Of a stretch of DNA of 64,000 nt, positions 9,855-20,200 are shown piece by piece; within the stretch, counting starts at the first letter, position 1, and each line of letters starts with the position of its first letter. The stretch is taken from contig NZ_NPEA01000003.1 in NCBI RefSeq assembly GCF_002812205.1, positions 393,807-457,806 on the forward strand. Reading direction: 5' to 3'. Below the pieces are notes generated by a model. It had not been told where the DNA came from. It did not search any database and worked only from the letters and a program-made list of their open reading frames with translations. This DNA comes from Leptospira neocaledonica. GTDB lineage: Bacteria > Spirochaetota > Leptospiria > Leptospirales > Leptospiraceae. The position numbers were made by a program, and so were the translations under genes.

Positions 9855-10208
9855 TTAATCAGGCCAGCCAAATCGTTTCCAATCTACGACCTCTTCTCTA
9901 GAAAATTTAATACCTTCGGATTCTAAAAGTTTTTTTTGAAGGATTGCTCTAGGAGTATCTCCCCTATGAGAAATTTTCCCCATACTATTGATAACCCTTT
10001 GCCAAGGAACCTTTTGTTCTTGGCCTTTTTTTAAGGCATTTAATGCGTAACCTACTGCTCTCGCTGCTCTGGGCTTTCCGATCAAAACCGCAATCCTGCC
10101 GTAACTTGTTACTTTTCCTTTTGGGACTTTCTTTACGATTTTATAAACTAGTTCGTAAAAATTCTCTGCTTTCAGTTCTATCTTTTTCTTTTTAGGTTTC
10201 GTAGTCAT
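9855..10208 (-). CDS. Alkyltransferase-like protein (ATL, MGMT-related, non-catalytic)
   Basis: The 117-residue protein is the DNA-binding domain of O6-methylguanine methyltransferase: [17 protein letters not shown] and the helix-turn-helix stretch [12 protein letters not shown]. At the position of the alkyl-acceptor PCHR motif it reads PWQRVI, so the cysteine is replaced by tryptophan. This is the hallmark of ATL proteins, which bind O6-alkylguanine and flag it for nucleotide excision repair instead of removing the alkyl group. Its ATG overlaps the stop of the upstream histidine kinase by 4 bases. Confidence 0.9.
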   Translation of the reverse strand: MTTKPKKKKIELKAENFYELVYKIVKKVPKGKVTSYGRIAVLIGKPRAARAVGYALNALKKGQEQKVPWQRVINSMGKISHRGDTPRAILQKKLLESEGIKFSREEVVDWKRFGWPD

Positions 10209-12019
10209 ACAGCAGGTTTTTCTAAATTTGTCTCTGCGTTTGGCTGAGGAGGTCGGAGTGGCAATTCTACTTTGAATATTGTTTTTCCCGGTGCCGATTC
10301 CACTGTGATCTTGCCTTTATGCTTTTCCACGATTCCTTTTACAATACCAAGGCCGAGACCTGAACCTTCTCCCTGGTCCTTTGTTGTGAAGAATGGATCC
10401 CAGATCCTATCCTTAATAGAAGAGTCAATTCCTGGGCCGTCGTCTTGTACTTCTATTGTGACCGTATCACCGATTGAATACACTGATAATTCGATCGTAC
10501 CTTGGCCTCGAATCGCTTGGTTCGCATTTTGGATTAAATTAGTCCAGACCTGATTCAGTTCATCAGGATTGCATACTACCTTAGGAATTGTGGAGAAGTT
10601 CTTCTTCACTTCCACTCCGTACTTGAGTTGGTTGTTCATGATTACCAAAGTATTTTCGATACCTTCTATCAGATCCGCGCTAGTAAAAGATTTGCTTTGG
10701 TCTAGGTGAGAATAATATTTTAAAGCCTTTACGATCCTAACTATATTTTTAATGGAATATTTGATATTTTTAATATTTCGATTCGTGTTGGACGCATGTT
10801 TGAGCATCTCGTATCCCGGTTTTGCTCCTTGCGCTAAAATTTCCAAAATATACTTTCTTACTTCCATGATATCGTTTTCGATAATGAAAGAGGCAACTTC
10901 TCCGGCTAGGGAAACTTCGATTCCCATTTCGACCATTTCTTCTTTCAGTTCTCTTTTGATCCGGAATTTGTCCTTAGACTCCATTGCCTGGCTTTTTTTC
11001 CGGTCTCTTAAAATATGAAGAAGTGCGACTTCGAAAGATTTTCTTAATTTTTTGTTTCTTGCGAATCTAACTATTTCGAATACGTTCTTTACAATATAAT
11101 TCATATTCGATTCTAAATTATCTGCGGAACCGTTGATCACTCCGGCCGGGGTATTGATTTCATGAGCGATTCCGGCAACCATGGTTCCTAAAGAAGCCAT
11201 TTTTTCAGACATGATTAGCTGGGATTGTGCACTCTCGAGTTCCTGAGTCCTATGTCGTACTTTTTCTTCGAGAGTTTCGGTAAGCTCTATTAGTCTTTCG
11301 TAAAAAATGGAATTGGAAAGTGACATCACAGAAACGGATCGCATTTCATTCAGTTTTTCTAGTTCGGAAGCATTGTACCTTCTTCCATCATTCTTAGGCC
11401 CTAGAACCAGCATCCCTAAGAGACTTTTGTTTAAGATAAAAGGAACGAGAAGATCTGCCTTTGTTTTTGCAGCGAAAGAAAGTGCATGTTCTTTTATCTG
11501 CTGCAGTTTTACGTTATCTACAAATTCTTCAGAATAAAAAATTTTGTCGTGCTCGGTGATCCATAAAAGAAAAGGATCAAAGATATAAAAATGATCTTCT
11601 CCTGTTTCTCTGGGATAGGGCGAAAATTTTCCTAAATCCTCTCTCCATAAGTAAATTTTGGCTCTGCTCGCATTTATGATACTTGGGAGAAATTTAAGGA
11701 TTTTATCGCATACACTTTCCGTGATGTTGGTTGCAATTAGATCACTTTTGAATTTATCTAACGAAGAAAGGTATTTTACATATTCTTGGTCCGTCAGTTT
11801 GGAAAGTGCGGATGATAAGTTCCATGCCGGGCCAAACTCATTGAACCAGATCCAAACAAAAACGGCGGCCAGAGTCGTAAAAGGCAAACTGATGAGAAGT
11901 ACGACTGTACGATCCGGATCCAAGGATCTGAAATCCAAACCGAATATAAGCGCCGATTGCAGAAGGAATGCGGCTAAAACAAGACCGAATATTGGTCCGA
12001 ATTTGCGTATGATTTTCAT
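10205..12019 (-). CDS. Membrane sensor histidine kinase with GAF-like domain
   Basis: The 604-residue protein has two N-terminal membrane helices (about 10-28 and 38-60), a GAF-like sensory region (about 90-245), a coiled coil (245-275), a phosphoacceptor H-box with His286 ([14 protein letters not shown]) and a C-terminal HATPase domain. The N-box is [10 protein letters not shown], with G-boxes DDGPGID and GSGLGLGI. The dimerisation helices are longer than usual (about 290-420), as in HAMP-less NtrB-like kinases. No receiver domain or cognate response regulator gene is adjacent. It is followed in operon by ATL and thiD. Confidence 0.9.
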   Translation of the reverse strand: MKIIRKFGPIFGLVLAAFLLQSALIFGLDFRSLDPDRTVVLLISLPFTTLAAVFVWIWFNEFGPAWNLSSALSKLTDQEYVKYLSSLDKFKSDLIATNITESVCDKILKFLPSIINASRAKIYLWREDLGKFSPYPRETGEDHFYIFDPFLLWITEHDKIFYSEEFVDNVKLQQIKEHALSFAAKTKADLLVPFILNKSLLGMLVLGPKNDGRRYNASELEKLNEMRSVSVMSLSNSIFYERLIELTETLEEKVRHRTQELESAQSQLIMSEKMASLGTMVAGIAHEINTPAGVINGSADNLESNMNYIVKNVFEIVRFARNKKLRKSFEVALLHILRDRKKSQAMESKDKFRIKRELKEEMVEMGIEVSLAGEVASFIIENDIMEVRKYILEILAQGAKPGYEMLKHASNTNRNIKNIKYSIKNIVRIVKALKYYSHLDQSKSFTSADLIEGIENTLVIMNNQLKYGVEVKKNFSTIPKVVCNPDELNQVWTNLIQNANQAIRGQGTIELSVYSIGDTVTIEVQDDGPGIDSSIKDRIWDPFFTTKDQGEGSGLGLGIVKGIVEKHKGKITVESAPGKTIFKVELPLRPPQPNAETNLEKPAV

Positions 12020-12046
12020 CGCGTGCCTGTAAAATTAGGCTTAAGA

Positions 12047-13015
12047 ATGTCTAGTTCCACAATTCCAGTAAAGGAGTTTTTTACGATAGCAAGGGTCTTC
12101 GGAGCCTTCTATGATTTGTATTCTCCAGAAAGAGGAAGAGTCAGAGCCGTACTTAGAGGAAGGCTCAGAAATATCGCAGCAAAAGAAAGACATCCCTTTG
12201 TTGTAGGCGACAGGGTTTGTGCAATGGAATCGGGCGGAGAATGGGCCATCGAAGAAAGATTGTCCCGTAATAACGAACTTTTGCGTAAAAGTAAAGAGGG
12301 AGATGCACAGGTACTCTGTGCGAATGTGGACCAAATTGCAGTCCTCGCTTCTTTAAAAGATCCTGAAACCAAAGACGGATTTTTGGATCGTTGTTTGGCG
12401 GCCGCTTACTTATCCCAGGTCCCTCCCCTAATCATATTCACAAAATCCGATTTAGTAGATCAAGAAACTGCGATTAAACGCTCATCTGTTTACAAAGATT
12501 TAGGCTACGAGATAATTATCGTCTCTTGTCAGACCGGCCAAGGTCTAGAGGAACTCTGCTCTAAGTTTTCTTCCAAAACCACCTACTTGGTCGGAAATTC
12601 CGGAGTTGGAAAATCTAGCTTAGTAAACGTCTTATCCGATAGGGAATTGCAAAAAACTTCTCAAGTCAGTCTTTCCACTAAGAAGGGTAAACATACGACT
12701 ACAAACTCCAACTTCCTGGTCCTGGAAGATAATATCGTGTTAATCGATTCTCCAGGTATCAAAGAATGGGGGATCTTACATTTGTCCAAAGGTGAAATCT
12801 TGGAAAGTTACCCGGAATTGAGAAAGTATAAAGAGGACTGTGATATTTCCGACTGTTGTGACGCTGGCCCCGGATGCAAAATGTTGTTTTCTATGGGAGA
12901 AGCGACCGATATAAGTATGGAAAGAAGAAAGAGCTTGGAATCTATGCTTGCAAGCTTGGAAAACCCGTTTAGAATCACACGTAGAGATCACTTAAAGAAT
13001 GAAAGTAAATCCTAA
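12047..13015 (+). CDS. rsgA: Small ribosomal subunit biogenesis GTPase RsgA
   Basis: RsgA is the circularly permuted GTPase that helps mature the 30S subunit. Visible parts are the N-terminal OB fold, G4 FTKSDL, the P-loop [12 protein letters not shown] and G3 DSPGIKEWG, in the permuted order G4-G1-G3. The C-terminal zinc knuckle reads C-x4-CC-x5-C ([13 protein letters not shown]) where most family members have C-x4-C-x-H-x5-C. I use the ATG at 12047; an in-frame GTG at 12023 lies only 3 bases from the divergent kinase start. It overlaps the next gene by 17 bases. Confidence 0.95.
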   Translation: MSSSTIPVKEFFTIARVFGAFYDLYSPERGRVRAVLRGRLRNIAAKERHPFVVGDRVCAMESGGEWAIEERLSRNNELLRKSKEGDAQVLCANVDQIAVLASLKDPETKDGFLDRCLAAAYLSQVPPLIIFTKSDLVDQETAIKRSSVYKDLGYEIIIVSCQTGQGLEELCSKFSSKTTYLVGNSGVGKSSLVNVLSDRELQKTSQVSLSTKKGKHTTTNSNFLVLEDNIVLIDSPGIKEWGILHLSKGEILESYPELRKYKEDCDISDCCDAGPGCKMLFSMGEATDISMERRKSLESMLASLENPFRITRRDHLKNESKS

Positions 13016-14312
13016 ATCGATAGAATATAACTCGATTGAAGAGGTTTTAAACTTCGTACGAGATTATAATGCCGGGAATATGTTACGTTTCCTAAATGCG
13101 ATCGAGGACAATAGCGGCAATATTCTAGTAAAGGAAGAAGTACAGGTAAAAGAATCTGCTCTTACTCGACTGAAAGAAATTAAGGGTCAGTACAATCCCG
13201 AATTTAAGATAAAATTAACCAAAGAATTGAGCGGCCAGATCCAAGACAAGCTCGCTGAGAAGATCGTTCTTCAACTCAAGCAAACGGATAAGAAATTCTT
13301 AAAGTTCATGTACGAAGAGAACAAATTCAACTTTAAGGGAATCATCCGAAACGGTCTCAATAATAGAAAACATCTTCTTTCACTTTTTAAAGTGTACGAA
13401 AAGAATCCTCACTTTTTCAAACATATCTGTGAATTGGGGCTATTATCTTTGGGAATTGTTCTGATCCCTGATGCACTAAAATACAAAATGTTACGTCGGT
13501 ATTCTTTTCTGGGCGGGATCTTTATGGACATCGCTCGGGTAACCGGAGACCAGTGGAACAGGCCATTTCCTGATGATACTGAAAAGACTAGAATTGCAAA
13601 ACAATGTGCCAACTTCATGCAGAAGCTGGATCTCCCCGAATTTGTATGTTCTGCTGCTTCAAACCATGTCCCTCTAGGACTTCAAGATAACGTAGAAGTG
13701 GTCGCAGCAGGACCCAAAAAATCGGATCGTGAAAATCCGGATGAAACATTCTTCGCTGAGCTAATGGTGGATGATGGAGAAAGTGATTCTACACCGGATG
13801 ACGAAGAAGACGCAGGACTTCCCGATAAATCGGAAGACGTGTTACGTGAACTTCTTACGGATTCTTTAAAGATAGCTAGATATATTCATACTGTTAGCTC
13901 CTTCACGCATGATAAAGAATATGTAATGGAAGAATTGGTATATTTTTTAGCTTATAATACTTCCAGAGGTTACTTCAACGAAGTCCTTGCCAATCCTTTG
14001 GTAAACTTATTCAAACAATTTGAAGAAAATGTAAAACGTATGCGTAAGTTAGCGGAGGTAGAGATGCAATGTCTTCATCCTCCGGCAGCTTGGGCGTATC
14101 CAAAACCTAAGGCGAGTCAGGTATTATGTAAGAATAAGGTCTGGGATTGTCCGAATATAGTGCAAGGCTGGGACATTCACGTTATCTCTTCTCAAGAGGC
14201 ATTTGGTTGGGTAGGCTCCAGTCTAAGTGCAGATCATTATCCGAAGTGTAAACTGGAAGAGGAATTGGATTCTTTACCTGAAATAGAGCCTAAAAAGGCA
14301 GAGAAAAAATAG
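12999..14312 (+). CDS. Putative degenerate HD-domain signalling protein
   Basis: The 437-residue protein has a short N-terminal module (about 10-70) with a [19 protein letters not shown] pattern like the leader of many HD-GYP proteins. A helical core with [12 protein letters not shown] (about 142-153), [13 protein letters not shown] (171-183) and ASNHVPLGL follows. This order resembles an HD domain in which the metal-binding HD has become MD (176-177). An acidic linker (about 250-275, [12 protein letters not shown]) and a Cys-containing tail follow. Function is unknown; catalytic activity is doubtful. It overlaps rsgA by 17 bases. Confidence 0.6.
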   Translation: MKVNPKSIEYNSIEEVLNFVRDYNAGNMLRFLNAIEDNSGNILVKEEVQVKESALTRLKEIKGQYNPEFKIKLTKELSGQIQDKLAEKIVLQLKQTDKKFLKFMYEENKFNFKGIIRNGLNNRKHLLSLFKVYEKNPHFFKHICELGLLSLGIVLIPDALKYKMLRRYSFLGGIFMDIARVTGDQWNRPFPDDTEKTRIAKQCANFMQKLDLPEFVCSAASNHVPLGLQDNVEVVAAGPKKSDRENPDETFFAELMVDDGESDSTPDDEEDAGLPDKSEDVLRELLTDSLKIARYIHTVSSFTHDKEYVMEELVYFLAYNTSRGYFNEVLANPLVNLFKQFEENVKRMRKLAEVEMQCLHPPAAWAYPKPKASQVLCKNKVWDCPNIVQGWDIHVISSQEAFGWVGSSLSADHYPKCKLEEELDSLPEIEPKKAEKK

Positions 14313-14351
14313 AATTCGTTCGCGAATTGCTAACCCTTAAGGGTTAGTTTT
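14313..14351 (+). terminator. Rho-independent terminator after the rsgA unit
   Basis: A small AATTCG-TTCG-CGAATT hairpin (14313-14328) is followed by CTAACCC-TTAA-GGGTTAG (14330-14347), a perfect 7-bp stem, and then TTTT. Confidence 0.8.
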
Positions 14352-14516
14352 CAAGCATTCTAGTAGAATCTGCCAAAGGGACATTTTTAGGAAATTTTTT
14401 TCCAAACCAAATCTTTTGCTTTTTGTAAAATAGTTTAAACAGAAGTATTGGTAAAAAGTCCTTGTTAGTTTGTTATATCTAGAGGATTCTTAAGCTTAAA
14501 AAGCGGGGGAGAATAT

Positions 14517-15446
14517 ATGTTAAAAAGTAAAAACACCCTAATTCTAATGACTCTACTGGCATCCGGTTATCTGATTGCCTGCAGTCCTAAAACAAGCAGT
14601 GGCCAAGTCAAATCGGAAGCGGTATCTTCTACTGCAAAGATCGTTTGGTTGAACGGAGATGTAAAAGTCCAGTCCGCCGAAGGTGAGAAAAAAGCCGAAT
14701 TCGGTCAGACTGTAACTGCTGCAGACACTATCCTTACCGGCAAAAATGGATCCGTTGAGATCATGGTTGCCGAAAGTGGTATCATCAAAGTTTCCAAAGA
14801 TACTGAAGTATCTATCGCAGCCTTAGTAGGAGACGAAGGAACTAACGTTAAGGTCAATCTGAACTACGGAAGGATCGTAACTTTGGTTCGTAAGGAGAAT
14901 AAAAACTCCGATTTCCGCGTAGTAACTCCTACCGCTCTTGCGGGAGTTCGCGGAACTACCTTCTTAACTTCTGTTGAAAATCCTACAGGTAAAAAAGTGA
15001 ACTGTGCAGAAGATCATTGCGATGTTAAATTCGCAGTTCTGGAAGGTTCCGTTGCAGTATCTAAAGTCGGCGAAGAATCGGAAGTCATCTTGGAAAGAAA
15101 CAGAGAGATCACTCTGAAGAAGAACCAAAAATTGACCGAAAAACTGATCCTTTCTTTGAGACCTGAGTCAGTTAAAGAACTAAAAGGACTGATCGTTCTT
15201 AAGAAAAACGATGTTCTAGAATACAATAATCTAGTGGATGAGCTGAAAGCGTCCAGCGAAGAACTTCGTATTTTGAGCCAAGCTTCCACAGTGGAAGAAG
15301 TTCGTACCCAATTGCAGAAACGTGAAGCTACTAGAGCCAATGCGGACGAAGTAGCAAGAACTGCTCAGCAAGTGAACGAAACTAAATACGTTCAACAAGA
15401 CGTTCAAAAAGAAAAGTTGAAACTCAACGCGAAAGAAACTTTCTAA
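14517..15446 (+). CDS. FecR-domain lipoprotein (LipL45-related)
   Basis: The 309-residue product carries a signal peptide ending YLIAC (Cys22), so it is a lipoprotein. Residues about 38-190 are a FecR domain (KIVWLNGDVKVQ, LTGKNGSVEIMVAESGII, VVTPTALAGVRGTTFLT). The C-terminus (about 195-309) is a charged helical coiled-coil-like tail with RTAQQVNETKYVQQDV. Leptospira has several such LipL45-like proteins; a direct signalling role like that of classical FecR is unlikely because it lacks an N-terminal cytoplasmic anti-sigma segment. A strong SD (GGGGGAGA) precedes the ATG. It heads a block of three envelope lipoprotein genes. Confidence 0.88.
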   Translation: MLKSKNTLILMTLLASGYLIACSPKTSSGQVKSEAVSSTAKIVWLNGDVKVQSAEGEKKAEFGQTVTAADTILTGKNGSVEIMVAESGIIKVSKDTEVSIAALVGDEGTNVKVNLNYGRIVTLVRKENKNSDFRVVTPTALAGVRGTTFLTSVENPTGKKVNCAEDHCDVKFAVLEGSVAVSKVGEESEVILERNREITLKKNQKLTEKLILSLRPESVKELKGLIVLKKNDVLEYNNLVDELKASSEELRILSQASTVEEVRTQLQKREATRANADEVARTAQQVNETKYVQQDVQKEKLKLNAKETF

Positions 15447-15489
15447 TTTAGTTTCTTCTTCTTTTCCGCTTTTCTAAAATATTATCAGG

Positions 15490-15510
15490 CCCCGCAATTC
15501 AGCGGGGTTT
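15490..15510 (+). terminator. Rho-independent terminator after the FecR lipoprotein
   Basis: CCCCGC-AATTCA-GCGGGG forms a perfect 6-bp GC-rich stem with a 6-base loop followed by TTTCT. It separates the FecR gene from the PEGA/TPR genes transcriptionally. Confidence 0.88.
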
Positions 15511-15666
15511 CTCTTCATATGCGCATTCTCGCGTAAATATTTCGTAATTTTCTAATGCTATAAAAGGACCAACCGAGGTCGGATATTTCTTTCTAAAAAG
15601 GCCCTCATTTTTTCCGGAACTAGGAAAAGATTTGCTAAATCAGTCCCTGGGAAATTTTTTTACGGG

Positions 15667-17286
15667 ATGGGGAACAATTCATTTCGTAATCTTATTTTAT
15701 TCTCTCTTATTACGAGTCTTGGGCTTACTTGCTCCTCGGTACAGAAGCTGAATGAACCTTCTAAACTGATACAAGAACCGTATTACAAGTCGATAGGTGA
15801 CTCCGAGAGTGTATTCATTTTTAGGGAATCCGACACTGATTATCGGGTGCGTAAAGCAGGGCATGAGATCCCTATCTTAGCATTCTCTCCAATCGAATAT
15901 CCTAAATCGGTGGATAAAAAATTGGCCTCTTACTTTGATCAAGAGATCAGTCTGATTTGGAAAGATATCAAATTTTCGAACGCAAAAATTTCTTCCGATG
16001 TTTGGAAAAACAAAGCCGGGTTAGCTCAGGAGTTAAAATCCAAAGACGTAGATGTTTTGGTTCTGGGTTCAGTAACTGAATCCGAAACAGGTTGGACTTT
16101 CAAATTCGAATTAAAAGATTCCGTAGATTCAAGTTCTTACGGAGATTTCGAACTTTCTTTTAAGCGTCCGGTTTCTACCGAAGAAGTGGGAGCTTGGAAC
16201 CAGGCGATCTTCTGGAAATCTTCCGATAGAGTTATTTCTTTAGAATCCAAACAAACCACTGTTCCGGTTTGGGATAGAAAACCTGATCTAACTAGAATTA
16301 AAGAAATCGTAAACTCTTCTATCAAAGGAACCTTAACTGTAAGAGCTTCTTCCGGAGATACTGAGATACTATGGAAAGGTAAGTCTTTAGGAAATACTCC
16401 ATTGACTGAGGTGCCAATCCAAGAAGGTATCCAAGACATCCAAGTAGTCCTAAAAGGAAAAAAACCGATCACAAAGACCATTCAAGTAAGAGCGGGCAAA
16501 AAAAGTTTCTTGTTCCAAGAATGGGAAGAGGATCGTACATTAGGATCTGCTAAAGTAATCACAGTTCCAAACGGACTTTCCGTGTCTTTGGATGGTTACA
16601 AACAAGGAGAAACTCCTTTCTTTCGTAGTAACTTAACTCCAGGAGCCTATCAATTGGAGCTCTTAAAAGAAAGTGCAGATGGTGCTTACGTATATTACGA
16701 AGGGATTTTGGATGTAAAACCGGATCGTTTGGTAGAATTAGCACTTCCGTATTTCGGATACGGACTATTATCCGAGTTAGAATTCTGGAAACCATCCGGA
16801 GAATTTGGATTTTCTCCTTTCGGGCCGAATGGTCTGGAATTTGCAAAAAAGAAAAATTTATCCAACGGTTGGAATGGAGTGTATTCTCTTCCGTTCATTC
16901 CGGAAGAATTGGAGATAGAAGGTTACTTCTTACTTCCTGTAGATCATGGAGACGGTACCGTTGCTGTAACATTCCACTTAAATGGACTTTCTCTAGGAGT
17001 TGTAGCAGGAAAGGAGAAGGTTTCCATCTTCCAATTCCCTTCCGATGGGAAAACACTTAGCACATATAAATATCTGGATGTGGACAAGGACATAGGCCGT
17101 CCATTTTCGTTTAAAACGGATTTAAAAAACAAAAAACTGTCCTTATACTTAGGAAGGGATATGGTTTGGCAGGGAGATTTACCTGCGGGAGGACTCTGGA
17201 CTATTTCCGTTTTGACCAGAGGAGAAGAGTTTAGGGAAAAAACTCCCATCAAAGATCTTAAGATTCTCTATAAGGGATACAAGTGA
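15667..17286 (+). CDS. PEGA-domain lipoprotein
   Basis: The 539-residue protein has a lipoprotein signal ending LGLTC (Cys22). An N-terminal domain (about 40-185) is followed by two PEGA-like beta-sandwich repeats: about 220-285 (GTLTVRASSGDTEILWKGK) and 295-355 (AKVITVPNGLSVSLDGYKQG). A C-terminal beta-rich domain (about 370-539) resembles a concanavalin-like jelly roll. PEGA domains occur in surface or peptidoglycan-associated proteins. It overlaps the start of the TPR gene, so the two are co-translated. Confidence 0.8.
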   Translation: MGNNSFRNLILFSLITSLGLTCSSVQKLNEPSKLIQEPYYKSIGDSESVFIFRESDTDYRVRKAGHEIPILAFSPIEYPKSVDKKLASYFDQEISLIWKDIKFSNAKISSDVWKNKAGLAQELKSKDVDVLVLGSVTESETGWTFKFELKDSVDSSSYGDFELSFKRPVSTEEVGAWNQAIFWKSSDRVISLESKQTTVPVWDRKPDLTRIKEIVNSSIKGTLTVRASSGDTEILWKGKSLGNTPLTEVPIQEGIQDIQVVLKGKKPITKTIQVRAGKKSFLFQEWEEDRTLGSAKVITVPNGLSVSLDGYKQGETPFFRSNLTPGAYQLELLKESADGAYVYYEGILDVKPDRLVELALPYFGYGLLSELEFWKPSGEFGFSPFGPNGLEFAKKKNLSNGWNGVYSLPFIPEELEIEGYFLLPVDHGDGTVAVTFHLNGLSLGVVAGKEKVSIFQFPSDGKTLSTYKYLDVDKDIGRPFSFKTDLKNKKLSLYLGRDMVWQGDLPAGGLWTISVLTRGEEFREKTPIKDLKILYKGYK

Positions 17287-20200
17287 TGAATCGTATACTT
17301 TCTCGTTTTATAATATTATCCGTCGTTTCAGTCTTTGCGATACATTGTGTTTCTAAAGATTTTAGAAAATCGAATTCCCAAGATGCGATTTTGGAAAAAG
17401 ATATTATCGCAGCTCAAAAATTAAAACAAGCTTCCAAATTGATCAACGAAGGGAACTCGGCCTTCCAAAAAGGAAAATTCGAACTTTCTCTTTCTAAAGG
17501 TAGAGAAGCAGTAAAAGCATATCCTACTGCAGAAGGTTATTATCTGATCGGATCTTCCGAATATCGGTTGGGAAAAACAGAGGATTCTTTGAATTCTTTA
17601 AAAAAAGGTACAGAGTTAGATCCTGAGAATGAGCAAATTCTTTTAACTCTCGGGATCTTATACACTTCGCAAGGTGCTAATAAAGATGCATTAGAAGTTT
17701 ACTCCAAATTGGAAAAACTTCCTAAGGTAGATGGAAGCGCTTATACATTTAAAAAAGCAGTATTACTGAAAACGATCGGAAAATACGACGAGGCATATTC
17801 CGCTCTCAAGTCCATTCCGGAAGATAAGTTCAAATTTAAGGCCCAGCTGTACATGCAACTGGGAGATACCGCTGTTCAGGTAAAGGATTACGAAGCAGCA
17901 GAAGTTTACTTTGAAAAGGCTAGAACTGCGGATCCGGATCTTGCATCTGCGAAACAGTCGGCTTCTGCGACTAAGGTGGCTGGTTTATTAGAAAAAGGAA
18001 ATGCAGCTCTAAAGGTTAAAAATTACAGAGAAGCAGTCCAATTTTTTACTTCTGCTACTCAATTAGATCCTAAGAACCCTTCTCCATTTGTGTTTTTAGG
18101 AAATGCAAAAATACTTTCTAACGATACAGACGGTGCTGTAAAAGCATTTGAAACTTCCCTCAAACTAAAGGCAGACTATTTAGAGGCATATTCCGGTCTG
18201 GCATCGGCGTATAGTAAATCAGGGAATAACCCAAAGGCGATTTCTGTTTTAGAAAAGGCCATTCCATTCTTCCCTAAAAACGCGACTATCTACAACCAAA
18301 TCGGTTTGAACCAAAAGTCTTTGGGCGAAAATGCAAAGGCAATGGTATCTTTTAGTAAGGCTCGCGAGCTGGATCCGAATTATAAGGAACCTGTCTTGAA
18401 CCTTGTGTATCTTCTTGCTTCCGAACATAGATACAAAACCGCTAAAAATGAATTAGATAGTTTAAAGTCGGACGATGAAACGAAGAAAGTTGCAGCATTC
18501 TTAGAGTCTTCAGAGCTAATCCATGAAGGAGATTTACGTCTTCGTAAAGGAGACACAAAGTCTGCAAAAACTTATTTCGATCGTGCAAAGGCGAAAGACC
18601 AAGATGATCCTGGAGTTTATACTGCATATGGTCGTTTATATCAGATCAGTGGAGATCCAAAACTTTCGGAGCAAAATTATCTAAAAGCTCTCAGCCTTCA
18701 AAAAGGAAATCTTCCTGCACTCCAAGGTTTGATCCGTCTTTATTCTGCTCAGAAAAACCAATCTAAAGTTGCTCAGTACACAAAAGAATTAGAGGCAATC
18801 ACGGGAAATGACCCTCTCTCAGGGATCGTATTAGCTAGAACATACGAAGACAAAAAAGAATTCGATAAAGCAGAAAATACTTATAAAAATTTAATGAAGA
18901 AGTACCCGGACAATGAATCCATTCAATTCCGATTGGCATTTCTTTATTATAAGATTGCTTTAGAAGAAAACGAAAAAGCAAATTATGATTCTGCAAGTTC
19001 TTGGTTGGCAAAGGCAGAAAAATTAACTAAAGATTTGCCTGAGATTGCGGAAGCAAAACAAACCATAGACCAGAACAGAAAATTCTCTGAAGTAATTCCA
19101 ACTATCCAAAAGGCAAATCGTCTTTTCGATAATAAGTCTTACGAAAAAGCAATTCCGCTTTACCAATCTGCTTACGATAAAACAAAAAAACTTACTTTGT
19201 ATATTAAGGTAGCTGAATGTTATCTTGCGATGGGGATGGAAGAGAAAGGAATTTCACTTTTAGAAAATTCCCCTGATGCATCTAAAAATCTTGCGGCCCA
19301 AGAAGCAATTTACGCCTTCTTACTTAGAAAGGGAGAAGTGGATAATGCTGAGAAAGGTTTCCAAAAGATTTTAGAAAAAAAACAGGATTCTTACTATAGC
19401 CACTACCAACTTGGAATCATTGGTTTACAAAAGAAAAACTTTGATGTTGCAATCGAGTCGTTCAATCGTTCGTGGTTACTAAATCCTGAATTTACAGCTT
19501 CTAGGATCGGTAAAGGGATCGCATATTATAATCAGAATAAGAGCAAAGAAGCCAAAGAAGAATTCGAAAGCGCCATGAAGGCGGACTCTGAAAACGAATT
19601 AGCTCCTTATAATATTGGGATTGTTCTTTTTAACGATAATCTTCTGGAGCAATCTGTAGAAATATTTAAGGAAATTATTAAAAAAAATCCCGACTTCCCA
19701 GACGCACATTTCCAACTTTCTTATATCTACTTCAAAAAAGGGGATTTGGAAGCTGCCGATGCGGAAATCGTAAAAGCATTAGAACTTGAAAGGGATGAGA
19801 AGTTTCTACATGCGCGTATTAGAATTCTTTCGGAATTAAAAACCAAAAATCCTGCGAATGCTGAATACAAAAAGTTGGCTATAGAATTAGGAAGAGAACT
19901 CGCAGAAAAATTCCCGAATTCTCCATATTCCAGCCAAGCAGAAAGATTGGTCCTTTCCGATTCTGATACCCCGGTAATCTTACAACCGTTCCCGAATCGT
20001 GGATCTTTAATTGGCGTTCCAGTGATCATTAACGATCTATTATTGGTAAATTACGGAACTTCTATCGAGGCGCTAGATAAGAATAGGGCGATTCGACTTT
20101 GGAGGATCACAAGTACTAAACCTTTCCGTAATGTTCTCGCGGATCGCAGAGTGTACGCTTTTACGGATAGAAGTTTAGAAGTTAGAGACCAAAATTCTGG

